Shown: positions 22,501 through 34,600, counted from the first letter of the stretch. The stretch is 64,000 nucleotides of DNA from Drosophila miranda (GCF_003369915.1 NC_046677.1:18866913-18930912); one strand, 5' to 3'. Notes: generated by a model not told the origin, from the letters alone. Translations and numbers: made by a program.

Positions 22501-23853
22501 GCTAAGATGTTTGGAAAATTCACTGGAGTAATGGGTAGGCTTATAATCTTTTCAGTGGATTCTGTGGAATCTTTAATACCCTCTTTTATTAGATGGACAT
22601 CAGGAAATGAAGACATTGTTGTTGTATCCACTAGTTTAGATGACGAGATTTCGTAATGACTTTCATTCTGTAATATTTCCAACGGTTTTAGCGTCATTAA
22701 ATTTGTTGTACTGGAATGTTTAGATATAATTTCGTTTTGTATGTATTGTTGTTTTTGTTTTTTCCCCCCTTTTTGGGTTATGGTCAGTTCTTTTTTTTGG
22801 CGCCACAAGTTAGAAAGCTCTGATAATAATGGCTGGTTCGTTGGGATTTTGTAGGACTTTGGCTTACAATGTCTTTTTAGCCAATCTTGATGTTTCTAGA
22901 AGGTAAAAGATAATTTAAATAGTAATATTATATACATATAAATATGTACATATAGAATTTATTTATTTTTATTATTTTTATCGAGATCTTAAGAATTTTT
23001 TAATTTGATTATATAATTCAGTCGCGCTTCTAAATTATTTAGTTTTATGAAGAAGTTTGTTGCATAGCCAGATAGGCAATGATGACGAACGGCATCTTCG
23101 ATTTAGGCGTCTTAATTCGAGGACATAAAACGGAAATTTTTTAATTTTTTGTTTCAGAGGCAGTGCTGTTTTTTTTCACATAACTTAAGTATCTTACATT
23201 TGGTTGTATTGATATTCGAAATTCTGAAAAGCTGATAAATGCACAAAACTATATAAGTATCGCGTATACAACACGTAAATTTCTGGCATCCACAATTTTG
23301 GTACGAGAAAAAAAAGGCAGAACCATAGAGAACGATCATATCTACCACATTGCGGAATCTGTATCAGATCGGATCATTATTATATCCAGAATGTAAAAAT
23401 AAAACTGCAGTGGCTATGCAGTGATTTCCTAGCGGTTACTTATTCTCGCTCTCTTTCTTAAACACACTCTCAACGTAGGTTATGTATGTGGATATATGTG
23501 GGTGATGTTATTTCGTGTGTGTACATGTGTGAAAGTTGTTCGCTAAGTATCTTTTTCCTCCCCGGCATCTCTGTTTCAGACTCTCAGAAACTACAACATC
23601 TCTTTCCAAAGCCGACCATAGCATGAATTTATATTGCGTCCATATCGCAAACATATGTTTGTATAGTGTTTTGTTAATTCTCAATAGCTCAGGATAAACA
23701 GTCTTATAATTATGGATATCACTTTTACTTCATTTCATAACTTACCTTTATTCGTTCTATGGTGGATATTTTCGTCTCTATGCAATCAGTACCAGCGATA
23801 TATGCACCGATAATACAAATACTGAAAAAAAAAAAACGAATAAAACGTTTCAT
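13549..23853 (-). CDS. ADAMTS-like secreted matrix protein with TSP1 repeats and PLAC domain
   Basis: Nine exons (23853-23746, 22895-22378, 21637-21456, 20745-20588, 15534-15333, 15264-15083, 15019-14012, 13933-13783, 13682-13549) join in phase to 880 aa. Order: signal peptide 1-~22 (RFIRFFFFSICIIGAYIAG), a basic linker, TSP1 repeat near 190-225 (WDSWSNWSECSRSCGGGV), the ADAMTS cysteine-rich part (CAAYNG, ECELNCKPLG, CVDGICK), the spacer (LVHVATIPTGASNISITEL), several TSP1 repeats in the 336-codon exon 7 and the next exon (CTKSCGGGV, CSATCGLGVEYR, CTKSCDGGTQRR), then a C-terminal PLAC domain (CTDKLPNCKW...CCISC). No metalloprotease domain exists, so it is ADAMTSL/papilin-like and acts in extracellular matrix. 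Drosophila family members are papilin, nolo and lonely heart; the size and layout suggest lonely heart (loh), but I cannot confirm orthology. Intron 4 (15535-20587) is 5 kb. Confidence 0.92.
15535..20587 (-). other. 5-kb ADAMTSL intron with degraded repeats
   Basis: It holds a DINE-1 fragment near 15690-15815 (CTAGGCTTCAAACAAGACAG), a Tc1-type end CAGTTGAACTACAA near 19049, and short repeats such as CAGAGGCAGTG (15699) that recurs at 23156. The part 19990-20580 is less AT-rich than its surroundings. No coding exon with flanking splice sites was found. Confidence 0.5.
21040..21175 (+). repeat. Worn DINE-1 fragment in ADAMTSL intron 3
   Basis: The parts TAATGTCACTGGAGT, GCTCTTATAGGCTGTGAGAT and CTAGGCGCTCAACAAGCAGG follow the DINE-1 order (strand GTGATATCACAGGAGTC, CTCTTATAGTCT, CTAGGCGTCAAACAAG) with many substitutions. 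Confidence 0.65.
23130..23420. repeat. DINE-1-related fragment in ADAMTSL intron 1
   Basis: Contains GCATCCACAATTTTGGTACG, GGATCATTATTATATCCAGA and AATAAAACTGCAGTGGCTAT. The same order recurs at 30100-30240 (GGCATCCGCAATTTTTAAGA, AATAAAACTGCAGCGGCTAC), so it is a dispersed family. Confidence 0.65.
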
Positions 23854-23999
23854 TACTTTGCACTAATGTCCTGAAATAACCACAACAATGGAAAGCTAGC
23901 GTTTTGGGACGAAGCTTTTGATGCCCTGCAGAACATGGTTTTTCTCTGATCGAACAGATTATTTATAATTTTGCCAAGACTGAGAAGTAGGGGAGTAAT

Positions 24000-25810
24000 G
24001 TTCTGACGGAAAGGCAGCCGCGCACCCTCAAGGTCACTAACGAGGGCAAATCGAAATCACGCAGGGGGGAAGGCTATCGGACTATTCGTTTGTTCGCGCA
24101 GCGTGTCCGCAGCGAAGAAGTTCGCAGAAGAGTGCGAGGAAGAAATAAAAGGGTCCCCAGCGACCAGTGGATATGCGGAAAAGTGCCGAGGTTATCTCTC
24201 TACAACAAAGTACGAAGGTGAAGTAATGGGGTGAGGAACGGCTGTGAAATTCCACAAGCCGGGGGCCGGTGCCCAAACACTTCTTGATTCACACGCGACC
24301 ACTACCATTCGGTTTAGCACTGCAGATAAAATTCCTGACTCGCTCTCAGGGCCAAACTCATCAACCTATTTGTGCTGTCATCGCTCGGCCTCTCTCGTTT
24401 CTGCGCAACTCGGTTCCAGCTTCCGGTCTTTTATCGGCTTCTCCCGGTAGCTGCTTCTATCAATCATCGGCTTTCTCCCGTTATTTTGCGTATGACCGTT
24501 CTTTCTTGGTGGTTGCTGTCCTTAATTGACCCCCTCGCTGTTCCGAACATGACCGTTCTCTCCCGGTGGCGGCTGTCATTGACAGCTTTGTCTCGCTGTT
24601 CTTCGCATGAATAGCTGTTCAGCTGTTCAACCGTGATCGCAGATCAAATAGGGAAAGCGGGCATCTCTGTCGGTAAAGCAGAACGAAGAGCGCAGCCAGC
24701 AGACGTTCTTAAGAGAGGCCCGACGGCCCGCAGCAGCTGCAAACAAAGAGAAAAACCAACAGAACGCTACGACGCAATTGCACACCCTGCGTTAAGCAAC
24801 AAAACGACAAAGAGCAGCAGCGGCCACCAGTAAGAGAGGCCCGATTGCCCGCAGCAGCAGAGAACAAAAAGAACAGCCACCTCCACACACGAGAATCGAT
24901 AGCTCTGAAAGCCGACAGAGAACAGCAGCAGACGCGCGAGAAAGACAGGCCCGATGACACCAACAGCGCAGAATGAAAGCGCAGCCACATCCAAAAGAAC
25001 GAGAGGGAGCGATCCAAAGCCGATCGCTCGGGGAAACAGTTACCCGTAGGACTGGCAGAGGAGACCGGCAGAGAAAGGGCTCGAGCGCGCTAAGTGCAAA
25101 GCGCTGCTTGGAAGTCAAGAGGGAGTCAAAAAGGAAAAATGTCCGTGAATCTGATCCTCCCGACGTAGAAACTTCCACACAACACACGGGAAATCAGCAA
25201 GTGATACCGTAAGCGTCCAAGCACAGTGTCCCTAAACCTGATACCCCTTCTAGTACTGATTCCTCACCAACCACGTTTTGGATGGATACGCAAGCCACTC
25301 TGCTTCCACACAGCCCCGGACGTGACTGTCCCCTAACCCATATCTAGGTCCCATATTACAACCAATTATATACTGATGTAATTGGATCGGACCATGGAGC
25401 TACTGACAGTTTGTAACCCGGCCACCCGACTTCCTTACAGGTTTTAAAGTATTTTTTATCTTCCTACCCAAAAATCTCTATAAATAACATACAAAATGTA
25501 AGCAGAATGATCTATTTATGTGTGTGTGTTATGTGTTTTGTGACTGTCATTCTGAATTGTAACAGTTAGAACAGCAATTTGATCAAATTGTGTATGTGTG
25601 TTACAGTGAACAATTCCAGAAAGACGCGAACGAGCCCAGATGAACAGATGAGAAAGAACAGGGGAACTAATCCAACAAGCAAATAAACATCGACAATTGG
25701 ATCGGAGAAAAACGCGCCGTTACATAATGGGCAATTAATAATTGAGAATCAAGTACATCGACTATTTACATCCGCTTCGTTTTTTCGACTCGCATCCACT
25801 CTTTCATTAA
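24000..25810. repeat. GC-rich region with imperfect tandem repeats, origin unknown
   Basis: Clearly more GC-rich than its neighbours. Two local repeat sets are visible. One is CCGTTCTTTCTTGGTGGTTG / CCGTTCTCTCCCGGTGGCGG near 24498 and 24562. The other is AGAGAGGCCCGACGGCCCGC / AGAGAGGCCCGATTGCCCGC / AGAAAGACAGGCCCGATGAC near 24713, 24834 and 24936, spaced about 100-120 bp. It abuts the 5' end of a LOA copy at about 25815. It lies upstream of the ADAMTSL start (23853) but looks like transposon leader or LTR sequence rather than a promoter. No protein was recognised. Confidence 0.4.
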
Positions 25811-25814
25811 ACAA

Positions 25815-28440
25815 CAACGGGTCGCAGGTGGCGGATAGCGAACGGCCTACCTCGGTAGCTCAGCTGCGAATAAGCGGGCATCCCTAACGAGAGTACCAAA
25901 AATAAGCGGTTCCGGACAGCCAGCGGGTGTTCGCTTGAGGTACCGCCTCATATAAATAGCTCACACACCCCCAACCCTACACACTACCTACCCACATAGT
26001 AGCCCCCACACCCACCTCACACCGGGCCGGACAACGTGTGTTATTCGACCCGTGCCGAGAGTCAGCCTGCCTGGGGCCAGGCCCAGCTAACGAAGAGCTC
26101 AGGGGCTTGGCAGACTCCTGTTCTAATGATGCCTTACCCGGAAACGTGGATCTCTGCCCTGGCTGACCATTCCCCTTCTCTGCATTTCGTGGGATGACAT
26201 GGAAAACAGAAATATAAATATATAAATATAAGAACTAAAAACAAATAAGTCTGAACTCTCCAAACGCCAACTGGGAGCAATTCTAAGCATAGAAAGGCTC
26301 CGGCCCGAAGGCCTGACTCAACCAGCTCAACAGCAGGCAAAACCTGCAAGGTAGAAGGCGCCTCTAAGAGCCCTAGGGGGTCCCATCCCTAACCTGGAGT
26401 GGGTGGTACGGCAACTCCCGAAGCCGACCCCTTGGAAAGCCAGACACCTTGCCCGACCTTCTGGTAAAGCGGACGGGGACAAGCGACAAGTGCCGAAAAC
26501 AAACGGTTAACCTATGCCGAAAAGAGGAGTGGGCCTTGCCAGTACTACCTGACATAACCCTAGAGCAGAAAAAGGTGGCTCCTCAAGCAAAAAGGCAGCG
26601 CTCGCAAGAGACGCCTGGACCGGCTGCAAAGCTCTCTAGAGTGCTGCCCAACGTCGTTTTTGCGCAGATTGTCCGAAGGCCAGAGTATGGCTTCCAGCTA
26701 CCTTTAAGGAGCCAGAGCGTAAACCAGGCCGTGATCGCTCTCAAAAAAGCGTCACTGGCGCCGATAGAGGCAGCTAAAAGCGAGCTGAATTACAAGAATC
26801 AAGGTGTACAAGTCGAAACCAGCGGCCGTGGCGCGTCCTGTCGTTGCTGCGTAGATCGCAGCGCCTGATGTCGAGCTAGATCCGGACAAAGAAGGTTACT
26901 CCTCAGACGACTCGGACGATGACATTACAGTGGTGGCGAACCTTGAAGATGTTCCTAAAAATACTTAACATCAATATCTAAAACTGTAAAGCAGTATCTG
27001 CTGGCCTTATACTCCGCTTGGATGCGAGCGGAGCCGACGGAGCGCTAATCCAGGAGCCTTGGGTAGTAGGAAACAAGGTCTGTGGATTAGCGACGAAGGA
27101 GTACAAGCTTATTGTATCCCAAAACGAAGGTAAAAACAGTACCTGCATATTTCCAAGAAAGCACCTTAATATCTTTCGGCTCCATAACTTTAGTAATTGT
27201 GACTGATGTCGTCCTACATGGCTCACGAGGAAAGTGATCCCCCTCACGATCCCGTTCGCAAGCTTGAGAGCGACAGATCGGACACAAGTCCACTAATAGG
27301 CTGCGATGTCAACGCCCTTCACATCCAATGGGGGTAACTTTTCAGCTTTATCCTTAACTCTAATCTAATGAGGGGGCTATTGACCACATCTTAGCGTCTC
27401 AAAAATTTCTAGACTTAGAATCCTAGAGGACTATTCCTTCTCTGACCACAGGTACATCGATACGGTAATATCGCTACTGAATATATTAGCCAACAGGAAA
27501 GCCTTCACGGTAACATGCCCCACAAACACACTAATGGGGAAAATGAAGCCCTCCCCCCCCCCCCTAGTGGTAAAAAAAAAAATAGATATCCTCCGTAAAA
27601 GTTTCAGAATTCTCTTCAACAGAGCCAAAAGAGCTAACGAGGAGTTTCACTGTGCAGACTAATAAATCAGTCTAGCACTATACAAAAAAGAAACTAGGAA
27701 AGCAAAAAGAGCGTCATGGCAAAAATTTTGCGTCAGAGGCCGCATGACTTCGCAAGGTCCTCTCAAAAACTACCCCCTCGGTGAGGTACCTACCTCAAAA
27801 GGAATGGACTTTACTCCGAACAGCTAGACATGCGGCACTCCTTCAGGCTCCCTGACCACTGTAGTGTTTTCTAAGCGGAGATCATATTAATCAAGGAAGC
27901 TCTGAGCTGCCTTCAGGCAGCTGCCGTTACGGCAACTCGAATAAACATTTATAGTGACAGCCATTTATAGTGAACAAATCGCAGTCGATCGCAGCAATCG
28001 ATTTTCTTGAACTCGACTACCGTGGCAGACTGCCACAGATCTCTTTACGAGATGGCTCAGCAATTTGCTATCAGCCTTATATGGGTCCAGGGCCATCAGG
28101 GCAATTGTATAGCAGACGATTCGGCCAGATCTTCCCTTCTCCAAGACAAGACGGATAATCGTATGCCAATGGCCGCCTGTAAACTTATCATAAAATAACA
28201 TAACAAGCGACGAATAGATGATAGGTGGCTACTAGTGGCCAGAACGAACATGAAGGTATGGATTTCTCCTCCGATCTCCTCCAAACACTAACATATGTTC
28301 TTGTCGTCAAGGAAAACGGTCACAAGAGGTACCCTACAGTTAGGCGGTTCCGTGGAACCAAGTCCTCAATGACCTTCTACTTCAGCTGAGGAGCAGTAGA
28401 TGCAAGAACAACCGCTAGATGGTCACGCTAGAACTGTCTG
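25815..28440 (+). mobile_element. Internally deleted LOA-clade LINE copy
   Basis: Plus-strand relative of the full-length element at 54636-60129. The 5' leader (GGGTCGCAGGTGGCGGATAG), ORF1 piece (KRQRSQETPGPAAKLSRVLP near 26600), endonuclease piece (ASGADGALIQEPWVVGNKVC near 27020) and RNase H piece (EMAQQFAISLIWVQGHQGNC near 28050) appear in the right order. Most of the reverse transcriptase is missing and the frames are broken by stops and indels. It is older than the other copy. The end near 28440 is approximate. Confidence 0.85.
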
Positions 28441-28665
28441 GGGATGAACACTCGTGAACCGAACAGCACTCTCTCGAAAATATAACATGCCTTTTCGCAG
28501 CCTTGGTATACTGGGTAGACTTTTTCCGTTTGATAATTTCGAAAATGAATCGAAGACCATTTTCAGTTTTTTAGTGGCAGTTTCCTTTCTAATAACAGCT
28601 TGATGGAGAAGATAATTTTTTCCCATGTGACCAAAATCATTGTCCGTCAATTGGTCCTTACTTTT
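28423..28665 (-). mobile_element. BEL/Pao reverse-transcriptase fragment
   Basis: The minus strand encodes NYLLHQAVIRKETATKKLKM and then VFDSFSKLSNGKSL, matching the BEL/Pao RT signature YLPHHAVIKESS..TKLRVVFDASAKTS.G.SLND. It is short, isolated and without the catalytic YVDD part. Confidence 0.7.
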
Positions 28666-28739
28666 GTCATACGATCATAATCTTACTCGCTCCCGAATTT
28701 CATGTTCTCTCATCATGCTATTACCATAAATTGGCGCTT

Positions 28740-29820
28740 TCACTCTATTGAAAAAACACATTCGCTACCGTAACTCTGACGTGCGTACCTTCCTTTGACC
28801 AGTTTTGGAGACTTATCAAGGCCAGCAAAGTGTATCGCCCAGACCCGTATTCGTAACGCAGGGCAGACATAAAAACCTGTTGAAAATAACTCCCAAAAGA
28901 AATATTTGTTTTTGCAAATCAATCTCGCGGAACCCACAGAACCGAGAACTCAACATACATATATACACAAATCCCAAACCTAAGTGGGTATATATGTGGA
29001 TATCGTCAGTTCTGACGCCACGACCTAACATTTATAGACGGTTGTATGGAACGGTAAATTCGTATGTCTATTTGTACAGAGGCAACGGAACACTTGTCCA
29101 TTTCGCTCCATCTCGTCACATTCGACGTGTGCGTGCCATTTTCCTTCTTATCGCAGCCGTTGACATCTAATTTTGCTCTCTACGTTTCTGTTTTTCTAAG
29201 TCGCATCACTCTCTCCGCCAGTGCCATCGACGCTGCGTACATAGCTCGACCAACACATTTGCCACTGTCGCTGTCTAACATTGCACCTACCGCACGTTGC
29301 CGCTCACGCTATTTCAGCTATTTAAAGTTTACGATCGAAACTGAAAGTAACTTTTCGTCGCCTCCCGCCATTGCAGCGCTGCCTTCGTCGTTTTCGTTTT
29401 CGTTGATACAACGGCCCGCGCATCTTCATCGTTTCTTTTCCGCCGTTGCAGCTGCCTTTACCTACAAAAGTACAATCATCAAAGGGCCAAAATCAAATGA
29501 AACATTTCGCGCATTAAAACGACAGTCGACGCACAAAACACTGGTTTAAGCATCAGCTGTTGAACTTAAATGTCGTTTGGGCATTCTGGAGTCATACTTT
29601 AAGCAGGCGTTGACTGTGCAATCTAGCATCGAAAACATGGATCCAGAAGACAATGGGCGCTCAGATCTCAAAGACAGCTGTGTGACCATTTTGCTGACAA
29701 TCAAAAAACTTTTTAGCGAGGAACCCACAGTTCAGGTGCAAGGCTTCCCCGTTTGGCGCTGCCAACCTTCCATGGCACCCAAAAGCGGAATGCAAATAGA
29801 TTTCCAAAAAAAAAAATGTT
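28740..29820 (+). mobile_element. BEL/Pao retrotransposon 5' fragment with gag start
   Basis: From about 29555 the plus strand encodes LESYFKQALTVQSSIENMDP followed by EDNGRSDLKDSCVTILLTIK, the typical N-terminal gag pattern of BEL/roo-type elements. The frame is lost near 29770. The stretch 28740-29550 is moderately GC-rich and may be LTR plus leader, though I could not define LTR ends. Confidence 0.55.
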
Positions 29821-30039
29821 AAGTTACATGCAACATTCTCGTACGTATCCGTACGTTTCCGTAGAATTTTCTTTTGATTTCAGATATAATTAAATATGTC
29901 GTATTTCATCAACTGTTAAGGTATATACTTGAAAAGATGTAGTTTGCTTACCTGCATATAACAAATATATTTTTCATTTTGAATTTCTGAAAAAAAAACC
30001 TTGTATTAGTCATTTAAAAAAAAACTCAATTTTTAATAT

Positions 30040-30345
30040 AAAAACCGAGGGGGAACGTTGGGAGTCGCCACTGCAATTTCATTTGCACACACAAAGAACG
30101 AAAATCTGTGGCATCCGCAATTTTTAAGATACAAGAAAACCAAAAACAAAAGCACAGAATCATAGAGATTAATCAGATTTCCAGCCTGGAAAATCTGATT
30201 ATCTGATTATTAGAATGAACAAATAAAACTGCAGCGGCTACGCAAGGTCTTCCAAACGTTTACTCATTCCCTTTCATATTCTCTCTCACTCTCCCTAGCT
30301 CGCTCTCTCTCACAAACTCTTCCGTCTGGAGTGTGTGTAAGTAGA
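30040..30345. repeat. DINE-1-related fragment
   Basis: Starts near GAGGGGGAACGTTGGGAGTC, which is the left end of the DINE-1 unit seen at 32747, then shows the GCATCCGCAATTTTTAAGAT and AATAAAACTGCAGCGGCTAC blocks and a CT-rich stretch (TCTCTCTCACTCTCCC). Confidence 0.7.
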
Positions 30346-31342
30346 AAAAAAAGAGACAGTACCAAAAAAATTTTTCTAAAAATGAAATCCGATAAAATCT
30401 AATATTTAAACATCACCAACCGGTTCGACCGATTTTTATAAAAATTTTTAGTTAAACAATCAGTTTATCCCTATTGCGAAAAGCGATACCAAACGACATT
30501 TAATAACTTACATTAATTACCCTCTAGTACTGGCGGTGGCGATTGACCATGCCCGAACTACTGATTTGGCTGGTTCCTATGTGGGTACTTTCCGGACTAA
30601 CCCTATGGTTAACGAGCGCCGAACCACTCAAAGAAGAGACAAAAAATGTTGCTCTGTATACTCTACAACCCACCGCGCACCAGCCACCGTACTAGTTCGG
30701 TTGGGATGCAACGTCTCACCAGTAGACGAAGAAACGAAAAAGCATGAGAGGAAAATAAAGAGAGCAGTTAGCTAAAAATTATGCTGTCCTGCTTTTTTCC
30801 AATTCCTTTCCCTCTCCCTTTTCTGTTTTCGGTCACTGCATTGCTGGAATGTTCTTTTGCGTTTGGAGTTTGTGCAAATCAGTGCGGCTGACCAAGTAAT
30901 TATAATTATTCAATTTTAAACAGTAAGTCAAAGCAAATGTAGCAAACGGCATTTGCGTAGGCTCAATAAAGAAATATAAGACAAATATGCAGCCAAACAT
31001 AATCGTGTTAGCGGAGAAACAGTGTCGTGCAGTGAAAAAGAAAAAGTTGAAGGCCGCGAAATACGAGAGACAATCGACGAAAATGAAAAATGAAAAATGC
31101 TTTTTGTATTTTTGTATGCCTATTATATCTGTACTTTATATTTATAGATGCCATAACTGTAGATACGGGGACTGGATCAGCTGAAGTCCAGCTTAGGAAG
31201 GCCCTACAGCTGCAAAAAAAAAACGTTTTTTCAAAAACAGTACCACCGCGAACAGCAGACTTTAATTAGTAAATTTAAAAACTAAAATGATATATATAAT
31301 AAAATTAAAATTTAAATATGAAATGAAATGAAGATTGATAGC
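30346..31342. other. Unassigned intergenic sequence
   Basis: It contains a plus-strand frame near 30536-30775 and a lysine-rich frame near 30987-31184. Neither resembles a family I know and neither has supporting splice or promoter context. Confidence 0.3.
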
Positions 31343-31450
31343 CTACTTCATGGGTACCCATTTCACTAGCTACTTCATGGGTAGCCATTTCACTAGCTAC
31401 TACATGGGTACCCATTTCACTAGCTACTAGACGAGTACCCATATCACTAG
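31343..31450 (-). repeat. 27-bp minisatellite, four units
   Basis: Four tandem 27-bp units at 31343, 31370, 31397 and 31424 (CTACTTCATGGGTACCCATT... then TCACTAG). The period is a multiple of three, so the minus strand reads as 9-residue repeats of the type VASEMGTHE inside a 74-codon frame. Confidence 0.8.
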
Positions 31451-31699
31451 TTCGGGGGTAAACGATGTGGTGTCGCTGGTCCCCATGTCGTAGGACATTG
31501 CGGGTAAAAATGGAAGTGATGAAAAGCATTGTTAAGGGTTAGTAAAGAAAGTACCCCTGGTCTGTTAGGGAGTGGTGATATCACCACCTCCGAACTAGTT
31601 CCCAGTACTGCTGGGTACATACATCATAAGCTCACACATATACTGACTAAGAACGGGTATCAAGAGGAGCCGCGGCCCTTACCGCGTCACAACGTTCCA

Positions 31700-31860
31700 G
31701 CACGTTTTTCCTAACCTTGTTGCAAACGATACGGTTATCGGAACGTCAGAACAGAGGTTTTTGTACGCGAAACGTCCCAAATTGTACAAATTGAAGCTCT
31801 CGCGTTTTATATTACTCTATATTAAAGTATTTACATATATATACAAAAATATAAAAGTAA
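31700..31860. repeat. Sequence shared with 35260-35405
   Basis: GGTTATCGGAACGTCAGAAC and TTTTTGTACGCGAAACGTCC recur at 35278 and 35305 with few changes, and GAAGCTCTCGCG occurs in both. It sits about 500 bp before each copy of the larger duplication, so the duplication may originally have started here. Confidence 0.55.
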
Positions 31861-31929
31861 AATGATATACAAAATGGTCGGGAAAGTTGTGAGCCGCAGC
31901 AAGGGACGCAGCTCTAGTTGTATACCCTA

Positions 31930-32225
31930 TATTTAATCAGAATATACAAAAGTGGTATCATGATGTTTATAAATATATTTATAACCGATACAAAAATAGT
32001 ATAGGGGTATATTAGATTTGTGGTAGCACCTCCATCAGCATCAATAGCCGAATGGATATAGCCATGTCTGTCCGTTCGTACTCAGAGGCTGTAAGAGCTA
32101 GAGGAACCAAATTGTGTGTCGGCTCTTGCGATATTACAATACAAAGGACGACAATATGTGGCATCCACAATGCCGAAGCTACTAAACAATCGACAAGGCA
32201 GAAGCCTTCAGAATCACTATTTTAG
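31930..32225 (-). repeat. DINE-1 fragment, inverted
   Basis: Reads CATCAGCATCAATAGCCGAA, ATAGCCATGTCTGTCCGTTC and GGCTGTAAGAGCTAGAGGAA, which is the DINE-1 core on the opposite strand to most other copies here. Confidence 0.8.
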
Positions 32226-32237
32226 ATAATTTGTGTA

Positions 32238-32319
32238 GGTTAGGTTAGGTTCAGGCGGTAGCCTGGGGGAGTGATGAAACCCTCCCAAGCTCACTTGGAC
32301 CTGTAGAAGGTCCGTTGTG
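32238..32319 (-). mobile_element. 82-bp LINE 3'-end insertion with target-site duplication
   Basis: On the plus strand the insert begins GGTTAGGTTAGGTTCAGGCG and ends GGTCCGTTGTG. It is flanked by the 11-bp duplication TAATTTGTGTA at 32227-32237 and 32320-32330. It is a 5'-truncated 3' end of a LINE related to, but not identical with, the element at 54636-60129. It contains two potential stem-loops (32297-32313 and 32267-32286). Confidence 0.8.
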
Positions 32320-32325
32320 TAATTT

Positions 32326-34600
32326 GTGTAATTTTTGATAAAATAAAATAAAAGTTGTTATCTATAGATTGAATGGGATTGAACCAATTTCCTAACATAA
32401 TATAATAATATAACATATTTACATTTAATTTTCGAACGATGAAACAAATTTATAATTTTTTGTAATAATTATTACATACAAATATTTATTAATGTAGAAC
32501 CTATTTTTTTATTTATTTTTTTTTTTCTTAGATCTATAGTAAATTTTGTTTCAATTTTGTTTGAATTATTCAGTTAATCTCAAGCTATGTATTTTACAAC
32601 CACCGTAGTCGCCGCGTGCTACGCAAATTCGAACTGAAATTTCGTAAAAATGGTTTAAGAACGAAGCGATGAAAAAAGCCATCAGCTTCGAAGTAAGATT
32701 CATCGTTACTCAAGCGGTTGAATTCAAATAAAAGCCATTATAAAAAGAGGGAGAACGTTGTAAGTCGCTGCTACGACCGCGACTCTATATTTATACTCGA
32801 TACTCAGTCAGTATGGCTCCCATATGCCAGATGGCGCACATAATGCACGACAGAGAGTGTGGGAGATAGACAGAAAATAAGTAAACGGCGTGGCCACGCT
32901 ACGTAGTCACTATTCTATTTATTTGTTCTATTTGGTTATAATAATATTTCGATCTGATTCAGATGCTGCAGTGTGGAAAATCTGGTTATTCTCTATGAGT
33001 CTGCGTTTTTGGTTTTCTCGAATCTTCAAAATTGGGGACGACACAGATTTTCGTCCTTTGTGGGGGCGGAAGAGGGCGGGGAAAAATTTTGAAACAATCT
33101 TGATTCAGTGTGATATCACAAGAGTCTGAATATACAAATTTCGTTGCTCTGGTTCTAATAGTCTCTAAGAACTAGGCGTCAAACAAGAAGGACAGACAGA
33201 CAAACAGACATGCCTATATAGACTCGGCTATTGATGCTAATCAAGAATATATATACTTTATTGGGTCGGAAACGCTTCCTTTCGGGTGTTAAACACATCC
33301 ACTGCAACCACAAATCGAATATACCCCTATTCTCTCTTTGAGTATCGGGTATAAATACAGGGCTTAGCTCATAGTGCCATAGTAGCCATCATCTTGCCTC
33401 CAACCACCCGCAACCACTAGTTGAAAGCAAACAAGCGATTGTCAGGCCATGCCTACCCATTTATATCTATGAACTTATATGTACATATATGTCCAAATGG
33501 CCATACATACATACATGTATACGCATAGAGAGAGATGCACGTTGATGTAAATATATACATATGTACACACATAAACACCAAATATCGTTGCCGCCCGAAT
33601 ATTTATACCCGACAAAAAAATAAATATACTTTTAAAACGAATACTTTTTAATGCGAATTATCATTTGATTCATTTATTAAACTAAAACTGGTGGAACCTT
33701 GATTCTTATCTGCTTGAAAAGTACTCTTTTCCGATGATGTTCGACGTTATTAGATATATTTATATGTGTAAGGATATGCTTCCGAGAGCTTAAGCTTAAC
33801 CACGTATATAAAATTAGTATTTTTTTAATTTACATTTTGTAGAAATGAAAATAAAAATGAAGAATATGCAAGAAAAAGTATCTTATTAAAATTTTTAAAG
33901 CGCAAATTAACAGGTTTATACATTATCCCAATTGAGCGTGAAAGAGATATAATCAAAATTTTCGGAACCAAATTGTAGATGATTTACGCAAAAACAAATT
34001 TTCTTTCAACTACTCCTTCTCGTTAATATCTCGTTTTATAACGGTAGAAGCCCCATACGGATCGTCCCAAATTACATACATCATACTCTTTTCATCTGCG
34101 ACTGCAAAGTATTTCGTTAAGCGAAAAAACACGAAGAAAACTCGAACAATTGTCTATTTTTGTATGCACATTTACTTACATACATATGTGTAACGAGTTT
34201 ATGAAATAAGTAAGAACACTGTTATGTATTTTTCTATATATATACATATATTAGATTTGATAAGTTATTTTATTTCTATTTGGCTTAAGCTCACGAGTGA
34301 TTGAATATTTGATTAGAATATTCTAAACACCAAATATTTTATTCTCTTAAAGCCTATGGCGGCTCTATCAGACTTTGTTATTTTTGCCCGTTATATATGC
34401 ATTTTCATACATTACATACATACTGTAACCGGTTTAATTTATTAAGAAAACAGCTATTTGCTGCAATAACTTATTTTTTGACTAATCATTCCAATGGGAG
34501 CTAAAAGCCAGCCAGGAAGCAGATCGAGCATTTCTAAAGCTATATAATCTGTATATGTTTGACTTGTTTGACGGACTAGTCTGCATAAAATCAGATCCGA
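32326..34600 (+). repeat. Segmental duplication, copy 1 (with DINE-1 insertion)
   Basis: Aligns along its length with 35886-37605. Shared landmarks include GTCGCCGCGTGCTACGCAAA, GGTTTAAGAACGAAGCGATG, GCTTAGCTCATAGTGCCAT, CCAATGGGAGCTAAAAGCCA and GACTAGTCTGCATA. Unlike copy 2 it is split by a DINE-1 at 32747-33355. No gene is apparent in the duplicated unit. Confidence 0.9.
32747..33355 (+). mobile_element. Full DINE-1 element with known empty site
   Basis: This 609-bp element begins GAGGGAGAACGTTGTAAGTC and ends TTTGAGTATCGGGTATAAA. It is absent from the duplicate copy, where the site reads CATTATAAAAATACAGGG (36290-36307). Insertion between A and T, with no clear target duplication, fits Helitron behaviour. 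The internal order (GTCGCTGCTACGACCGCGAC, CTCAGTCAGTATGG, GTCCTTTGTGGGGGCGGAAG, CTAGGCGTCAAACAAG, core, tail) defines the complete unit for this genome. Confidence 0.88.

Noticed and set aside
24709..25187. Several overlapping open frames on both strands in the GC-rich block
   Set aside because: GC-rich repeats reduce stop codons in all frames; the frames overlap each other and encode low-complexity Ser/Cys/Phe-rich chains without family features.
29064..29549. 161-codon plus-strand frame rich in Ser, Ala and Phe
   Set aside because: It lies directly upstream of a BEL-type gag start in what is probably an LTR or leader; no domain and no splice context support a gene.
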